From contig MNCI01024031.1 of the NCBI GenBank assembly GCA_015680685.1, forward strand, positions 490,327 to 554,326: a stretch of 64,000 bases of DNA, read 5' to 3'. A program made the position numbers and the translations under genes. The notes beneath the pieces were generated by a model. That model was not told the DNA's origin and did no database searches. It was given only the letters and a program-made list of their open reading frames with translations. The first letter of the stretch is position 1, and each line of letters starts with the position of its first letter. Below are positions 58,098 through 64,000 of this stretch, piece after piece. Source of the DNA: Gnetum montanum. Taxonomy: Eukaryota; Streptophyta; Gnetopsida; Gnetales; Gnetaceae.

Positions 58098-60796
58098 CAT
58101 TCTGTGTCTAGCCGTTGAGCTTGGGCTGGGTTTTTGGAATCCCAGTGGTGCTTTTTGATACATCGTTATACAAAAGAAAGTTGACTGGATACGGCGCGGG
58201 TGATGTGTGAAAGATGCACACATAATGGAATCATAATATGTTGTTCTAGCCTTCATTACGCAGCTATAGTTTTAAATTTCTTTAGGTAGTTTCTTGACCT
58301 ACTTTTTACCGTTGTGGTGAATCTAGGTTGTGTAAATTTTGTATGCCATATGTCAAGTTTATTCGACTGTAAAATGTTTTACTAGTGCAAAACATTCTGG
58401 GATTCCACATCATTTTTTCAACACCTGCCCCCCACACCACAACCACCCCCATCCTCCCCAGCAATTTTGGTAAAATGGAGCTTTTAACAATGAATACTAA
58501 ATTTTGTTGTTTTTAGTTTGTCTAAAGAAATTCAATTTCTGCTGTTCGTTATTTTTAGCCTAGGTGATGTAAATTTATATTTCTTTGAAGTAGACCATAC
58601 ATAAAACATGTTTTTTCAACAGGCTAAAAAAAGATTTTATTAATAGTAAAAAGTTCGGGTGCAGTTAGAAATTTCTTGGTTCTAGTAATCGAAAAGAAAG
58701 CGCACAGGTATTATTTAACTGTGGCAACAATGTGCACTCTTGTGTATGTGACGAAAGATACGCTGTTTGTATTGCATGAATGTCTCTGCTAATTCTGGAG
58801 AAGCTTGGTAATATGTTAACCTTTCAAGTCGTAGTTTGTGGGCTTGAGCTCTGCTTGTAGCACCTGGTTTCAGGAGGATTCCAATTGTATAAAAATAAAT
58901 AAAAAGCAGATAATATATTTAGATGATGGGGAAAATTGTTTTTTCTTCTAACAGCTTTCTTGCTCAGGTTATTCTTCCGAAACTGAACTAAAATTGTAAT
59001 TTAAATACATATTTATAGACCTAATTGAAATACATATTTATAAACCTAAAGGGTCTAGGTGACCAGTAAATTTGTAACGAAAATTCTAAGTAGAGTGTTC
59101 AATGTTAACATAGTTTGAACCTTTTTATTTTAAAGATAAAATGATTTAGAGCCAGCCTTGGTAGCTTATATAACTCACATTTTAGTTGAGATTTCTCCTT
59201 TAATTGAAGAAATCCATTTTGCAATATTCCAATGATATATGTTATTTATGTTTTACTATTTGTAATAAGGATAATTTGCATATTCTATTTTCATTTTAGA
59301 TATGATGCCATTTTCTGGTTTCAATTATAAGTTATGTGATTCCTGTCCACTAATGTGTCCGCATGGATATAATAAAAATAGTTGCATACAGGTATTCAGC
59401 TTTATCATGTGTACCATGTGTAATGTTTTTTGTTTTGTTTTTTAATTGAACTTCAGTGTGGTTTTATGTTTCATTTATCATCTGTAGAAATTTCACTTTA
59501 ACTTTAGCAATTTTTTGAGTCTGTTTTGAATTCATTATTTTATCTGGATTTTCAATATCCTGTTTTTGCAGTCACAGTTTTCCTTTATAATAACATCTTT
59601 CTATTGAAGTTTTTAGATTTTAAATTTTATTATTATGTTTATTGTTCAAATAAAATATTAAGAATTAATACACTCTTTCAACTTTGAAAGAATATATCCA
59701 ACCAAAAATATTTTTAAGTTTTCTGTTATTTTTCAAATCGTAATAAAAAATTCAACTCAATGATAATTTGCCAAATAATACTGATAATATAAGTTATAGA
59801 AATAATATAACTTACGGAAATAACTTATCACATGAGAAATCTAGCATTGCATGAATTGTAAATGAAAATGTAAACCTGTTTTTTAATGAGTATTTTTTAA
59901 CAAGCAACCTTTCTATTATGGGAAGTTGGGTATTAACCATTTGGTTTTATTCCAAAAATGAACCTATTGAACGACCATCTAACAAATGATTTGGTTTTAA
60001 CTCAAATGAAACGGACTTACCATAAAACTTTACACTAAGAACTTGGTAATTGGGTGCAACTGTATCTAAATTTGTAGAAGTCAAACCATAAACTTTAGAA
60101 TAGGAACTTGGTAATTGGGTGGAACTATATCTAAATTCGTAGAAGTCAACTGTAGCCCTTGCGCATAATATTCGTACACTTCTGCTTCACATTCCTTACG
60201 TTCAAATTGAGCTTTTCTACCCTAATAATAACGTTGACTGCATTGTTTATCCTGCACACAGGTTTACTGCAAATGGAAGCCGTTAATGATCTTGCACAAC
60301 CTTACCCACAAATGTTTCATTCTTAAACAGTTTTGCAGGGACAACTCTGCATGGCTGCCAAGCATGTGCAAAGTGTATTGGAATCTTGCAAACAGACAAG
60401 TTATAGCAGCCAAGAAACAGCAGTGTTAAATCAACATTATTGTAACTTGAATTAATACTTTATCGTTGTTGGAGTAGATCACTGACACTCTGACTTCCAC
60501 AGTTAATCATTCCTTGTTTATACTCTGTACAATCATTCATGTATGTGTTATTTTCTCTTTTGAAGGTTCATATTTCCTGTTGTCCAGTTTCGAGGCAGGT
60601 TACCAAATCCTAACTGGAAGCAATGGGAACCCAGAGACCAGTGCAACAAAAAAGCTAGGAGGAGGAAGGTTGGATAACTTTCCCCACCCATTCAGAGTGT
60701 TTTTCGGTACGTCTGTTACCTAACCTAACTGCTCAAGATAGAGACGAGGGGAGCTGCTGGGCTACACTCCCCATAAAAACCAGCTACACCCACAAC
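58098..60796. other. Intergenic region between the two genes
   Basis: It holds the 3' UTR of the COMM gene and the upstream region of the phytocyanin gene. A 65-bp tandem duplication lies at 60039-60103 and 60104-60168 (core GAACTTGGTAATTGGGTG). A pyrimidine-poor C/A run (CCCCCCACACCACAACCACC type) lies near 58.43 kb. No further gene could be supported. The open frame at 60514-60723 has no ATG start. Confidence 0.55.
60771..60780 (+). promoter_or_regulatory. Possible TATA box of the phytocyanin gene
   Basis: CCATAAAAAC lies about 95 bp upstream of the start codon. It is a weak match, but no better TATA element lies close by. Confidence 0.35.
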
Positions 60797-60895
60797 ATGG
60801 AATCTGTAAGAAAGAGTGAAAAAGAGCGTCAAGGACATCATTGCTGCATTTCAGGAAAGCTTGCTTCCACATGGAGAAAATGTGGGTGGTCATGA
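60797..60895 (+). other. Upstream ORF overlapping the phytocyanin start
   Basis: An ATG at 60797 opens a 32-codon frame (MESVRKSEKERQGHHCC...) that ends with TGA at 60893-60895. This is out of frame with, and past, the main start at 60871. If transcription starts upstream of 60797, ribosomes using it would miss the main start. If the weak TATA at 60771 is used, the transcript may begin just after this ATG. Confidence 0.4.
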
Positions 60896-62171
60896 ACATG
60901 GCCTTATTCATGATGGTCATGAATTTAGTCAGGACAGAGGCAGCTCAGTACATTGTGGGGGATTCTGCAGGCTGGGATGCAAGCACTTTCTTGAACCAGT
61001 GGGCTCAAGGCAAAACTTTCGATGTTGGGGACGTTCTCAGTAAGTCAGAATTCAACTAAGTGTGTGCAAATGCAATTCTTTCTTTCTAGTTTTAGTTTTT
61101 AATGCACAGTTCAGGCATCCTCCATCATAACCAAAAGGGCAAATAGCCGGACTCCTGAACCCAAGCGTTAAAACTTGAGAAGCAATTTTTAAAATTAGAG
61201 CTAGAGTTAATGAGCATGATTTTTTGGGCTTTTTGGTTTCTTTTTTGTTTAAGTTGGTTTTTGTTTCCTTAACCATTTTGGACTGCGGTGGGACTTTGGC
61301 AAGGTTTGTGGGTACAAGTGTGCAACTACACTATGTTAATAAAATTTAAGATGCTGCTCTGCAATTAAAAAGCTGTTTAAATTCGAGATGTCTAATGAAT
61401 TTCTAGTTTTGCCATTTGGCTACGTTGAAATTTGACCAGTGTGGTTCAACTGTTGACGGCTGTCCTTTTTACTTTTGGGCAAGTTCCATGCCGCCTGTGA
61501 GGGACAGAAATGTGCGCGGGTGTCGTTATACTTAGCCATGTCAACCGCATTTTGAAAGTGATTGCCTCGTTTAACTGCTTTGACTAACAGAATTCTGTGC
61601 TCTTTTTGTGTACATACATCCAAATTCAGTTTTGGATTTAGCTATGAAAAACTATTTACTAAAGACTCGTTATCATGTTTTTCTGAATCTGACAGTTATA
61701 ACGAATTTTGACTGATTCATTGTGGTTACGAAATCTACCATCACAGCATTCCAGTATTCATCACTGCATGATGTGGTGGAGGTGAACAAGCAAGGGTATG
61801 ATTCATGCACCACCACCAATGCATTGAATACATACAACAATGGAAACACGCAGATAACTCTCAAGTCTGCAGGGAACAAGTACTTCATATGTGGCACTCC
61901 AGGGCACTGTGCAGGAGGCATGAAAATGGCTGTAACTGTTCATCCTGCTTCGTCCTCATCTCCTTCTCCTTCTCCTTCTCCTTCCAATTTTCCTTCTTCT
62001 GCCTCTGCTACTCCCTTTAAAACTACAGGTAAAGCACCTTCCACTGTCCCTGCAAAAAATTCCCCTGCTTCCTCTGTCCCTCCTCATTCATCTGCCCCAT
62101 CACTGCACACCAACTTGTCTGCACAGATTATAGGCTTGCTCTGTTTGGCGTTTTTTGCATTGACCATGTAG
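60871..62171 (+). CDS. Uclacyanin-type phytocyanin, GPI-anchored blue copper protein, two exons
   Basis: Exons 60871-61039 and 61747-62171 join through a phase-1 GT-AG intron of 707 bp (junction codon ACA) at the site usual for phytocyanins, giving 197 residues. Residues 1-24 are a signal peptide (ALFMMVMNLVRTEA), with cleavage before AQYIVG. The plastocyanin-like domain (25-122) has all type-1 copper ligands: His64 (SSLHDVVEV), Cys105, His110 and Met115 (FICGTPGHCAGGMKM), and a likely Cys77-Cys111 disulfide. Met as axial ligand separates it from stellacyanins (Gln) and from early nodulin-like proteins (no copper). Residues 123-175 are Ser/Pro-rich, of arabinogalactan type. The last 20 residues are hydrophobic, typical of a GPI signal. 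The protein is expected at the plasma membrane or cell wall. Its electron partner is unknown. ATG 60871 is chosen because it gives the signal peptide. Confidence 0.9.
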
Positions 62172-62820
62172 CATTTATCTTGATTCCGGTTTGTGTAACG
62201 GTATTAGGATTGTTCTGGGTTTATTCAGTTTTTGTCTAGAATGTTTTCTGTAATTAAGTCATTTGATTTTGTTTAGGGTAGGTAGTACCTCTGTGAACAT
62301 TTTCATGATGGGTTCAGCCCTGGTGGTCCTGCATCGGAACCCTGTTTATCGTATTTGTCGTCAGAGAATTCAAAGAAATGATCATTGATCGTCATGTATT
62401 CTTATTTTCTTAATCTTGGATCACGCTAAAGACATTGAGGCTCTTGATATTGAGCTTGCTACAAGATCCAAGCGCTGTCATGATCTTGCCTTAATCCTCC
62501 AGCACACAGCCAAAAATAAATAAATAAAAAATTTCGACGGTTCTTTCCTGCATAATATAAATGGTGAATGAAAATAAAAATTTTCGGTTTGACGGAACGA
62601 CAAAGAAACTTCTTAAATAAAACCAGGAACATGTCTACCTTCCAAGTTTTGTATGAAATCTTCAACCAAACGATAAGATGACCAAGCTAAATTTAATATT
62701 GTTTTTCATGTATTGATTTACGATTCCCAACTTCTTTGCCACAACTGATTTTTTTCGAGTAGACACAATTTTGCAAGGACAATTTAAAACAATCTTTGGC
62801 ATTATATGGAAGAGTGATCC
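62172..62820. other. 3' flank of the phytocyanin gene
   Basis: It includes the likely 3' UTR. No gene was recognised. The open frame at 62665-62459 on the minus strand is short and AT-rich, with no family features. Confidence 0.5.
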
Positions 62821-62827
62821 TTTTAGA

Positions 62828-63480
62828 ATGAGTGTTATCTTAGTGATAAGATTTTTGATTTGAAAGTTTAAGTCATGGGTTCAATTTTTGTGGGCAATGT
62901 TGAGTTATAAAGTTCTAATTGGACTATATATCTTGAGGTGTTCTCACCCCGCTTTGAAATAAAAAAAGCTTTAAGACAAGGAAATTTTATAACATAAAAT
63001 CTAGGATTTCTAACTTCTTCATCAACATCATTGTACTAGAGGTATAATCTCTTTCTTTGTCATGGATACAAAATTGCAAAAATATTTTCGTTGACTAAGA
63101 TGAGTGTGATTCAAGATAGATCTTTAAGTCTCCTTGTGTTTTACATTTTATAAGTAATTTGTAGATTATTATGGGACAACGTCAATCTTTTTGTATTTTA
63201 TATAAGGAAATGTGACTTGTTGGTTAAGGTGTGTAACTTAAATGTTAACACATTATAGGTTTGATTCCAATCGGTTACTACTTGTATATAAGGCATTATG
63301 CAAAACATGGAATGGTAAAATAGATCTTTAGGGTCTAGGCCATGATAAAAATTAGCAACAATAACAATATTTTAAAAGTTATTTGTAAGTTTTCTCTCTT
63401 TAGGGTTAGTGATGCACTGCTTAGTAGATTAGAACTTGTGACTTGTGGTTTGTCATAAGTTCAATTCCATTGGGTACACT
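62828..63480 (+). repeat. tRNA-derived SINE-like repeats, right flank
   Basis: The first copy has GTTATCTTAGTGATAAG (62834) and GGGTTCAATTTT (62878) followed by the body GAGTTATAAAGTTCTAATTGGAC, which matches the copy at 52.66-52.75 kb. Two further decayed heads show AGGTTTGATTCCAAT (63257) and AAGTTCAATTCCATT (63457). The unit has no open reading frame. Confidence 0.5.
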
Positions 63481-64000
63481 AACTTATATTATTATGTCAT
63501 ACATATAGTCAAATAGTTTTAGTTTTGAACATCCCTAATCACCCATTGTTTTGAACATTCCTTGCCATTTGTTGTTAATAATAACATAATTTGGCATTTT
63601 GCTTAAACTTTTTTCAATTTAGGTAAATGGACTTCAAGGTACCAAGTAACTCATTGATTATATCGGTAGGTCCCAATGCATGTCATAATCAAAGTTTGAA
63701 GACAAGCCAAAAAGTTACCATTGAGCTATGTTACCATTAGCCAAATGGACTTATAGAAGAGAATGAAGGCATGTTATTCATCATTTTAAATAGGCATATG
63801 CATTAATGGAGATGATGTTTGGATGTTGCTTTTAAGAAATAGACTTATATAAGAAAAACCTAAGAATGATAATAGTTGGTCTTCTAATAACTTTCTTCAC
63901 TAGCTTCTTTTTCCTCAGGCCATTTCTATTCTTGGTTCTCTAATTCTTAAACAAATTTGAAAGACATGGTGCAAGTTTAGTAAATATTGGAATTACAATC
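63481..64000. other. Right end of the window, nothing recognised
   Basis: AT-rich sequence with no supported gene, LTR end or RNA. Confidence 0.5.

Noticed and set aside
60514-60723. 69-codon open frame upstream of the phytocyanin gene
   Set aside because: There is no ATG start and no recognisable motif. The position fits promoter DNA.

Overview
The window looks like a piece of a large, repeat-rich seed-plant nuclear genome, most likely a gymnosperm. This is inferred from the old nested LTR retrotransposons, the AT-rich spacers, the plant-type genes with GT-AG introns and a nearly 2 kb first intron. No organelle, bacterial or viral-genome features were seen. The species cannot be named from the sequence.

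Layout. 1-5.9 kb: two opposed Athila-like LTRs, a 39-bp minisatellite and featureless AT-rich DNA. 5.9-14.5 kb: element A, an Athila-like Ty3/gypsy element on the minus strand with both LTRs, a tRNA-Asp type primer site and 5-bp target duplications (TAAGC). It has gag and a third ORF but no pol. 14.5-19.1 kb: remnants of a related plus-strand element (G) and tandem tRNA-like SINE modules. 19.1-24.7 kb: element E, a gutted Copia-like element with 1.13-kb LTRs. 25.65-26.16 kb: eleven 46-bp hairpin monomers in exact register. 26.5-28.6 kb: the 3' end of another Athila-like copy (D), interrupted by a GC-richer Tat-lineage element (28.6-33.3 kb) that keeps a 2.55-kb LTR, integrase and two RNase H domains. 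33.3-42.5 kb: a decayed plus-strand Athila-like element (C). Its 3' LTR is split by element B (42.5-52.5 kb), a nearly complete minus-strand Athila-like element with 5-bp duplications (CCTTG), gag, protease, RT, RNase H and integrase, but no third ORF.

The right end (54-62.2 kb) is the only genic part. A COMM-domain protein gene (five exons, 198 codons from the preferred start) lies just downstream of a probable solo LTR. A GPI-anchored uclacyanin-type phytocyanin gene (two exons, 197 codons) follows it on the same strand. SINE-like tRNA-derived repeats flank this genic island.

The retroelements read as a small community. The Athila-like copies share LTR ends (TGATGAG...CTCATCA), the tRNA-Asp primer site and a polypurine motif that recurs inside the elements. 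Copy A has the third ORF without pol, and copy B has pol without the third ORF. Palindrome arrays lie directly upstream of the U3 TATA box in both the Athila-like and Tat LTRs, and a similar module stands upstream of the third ORF.
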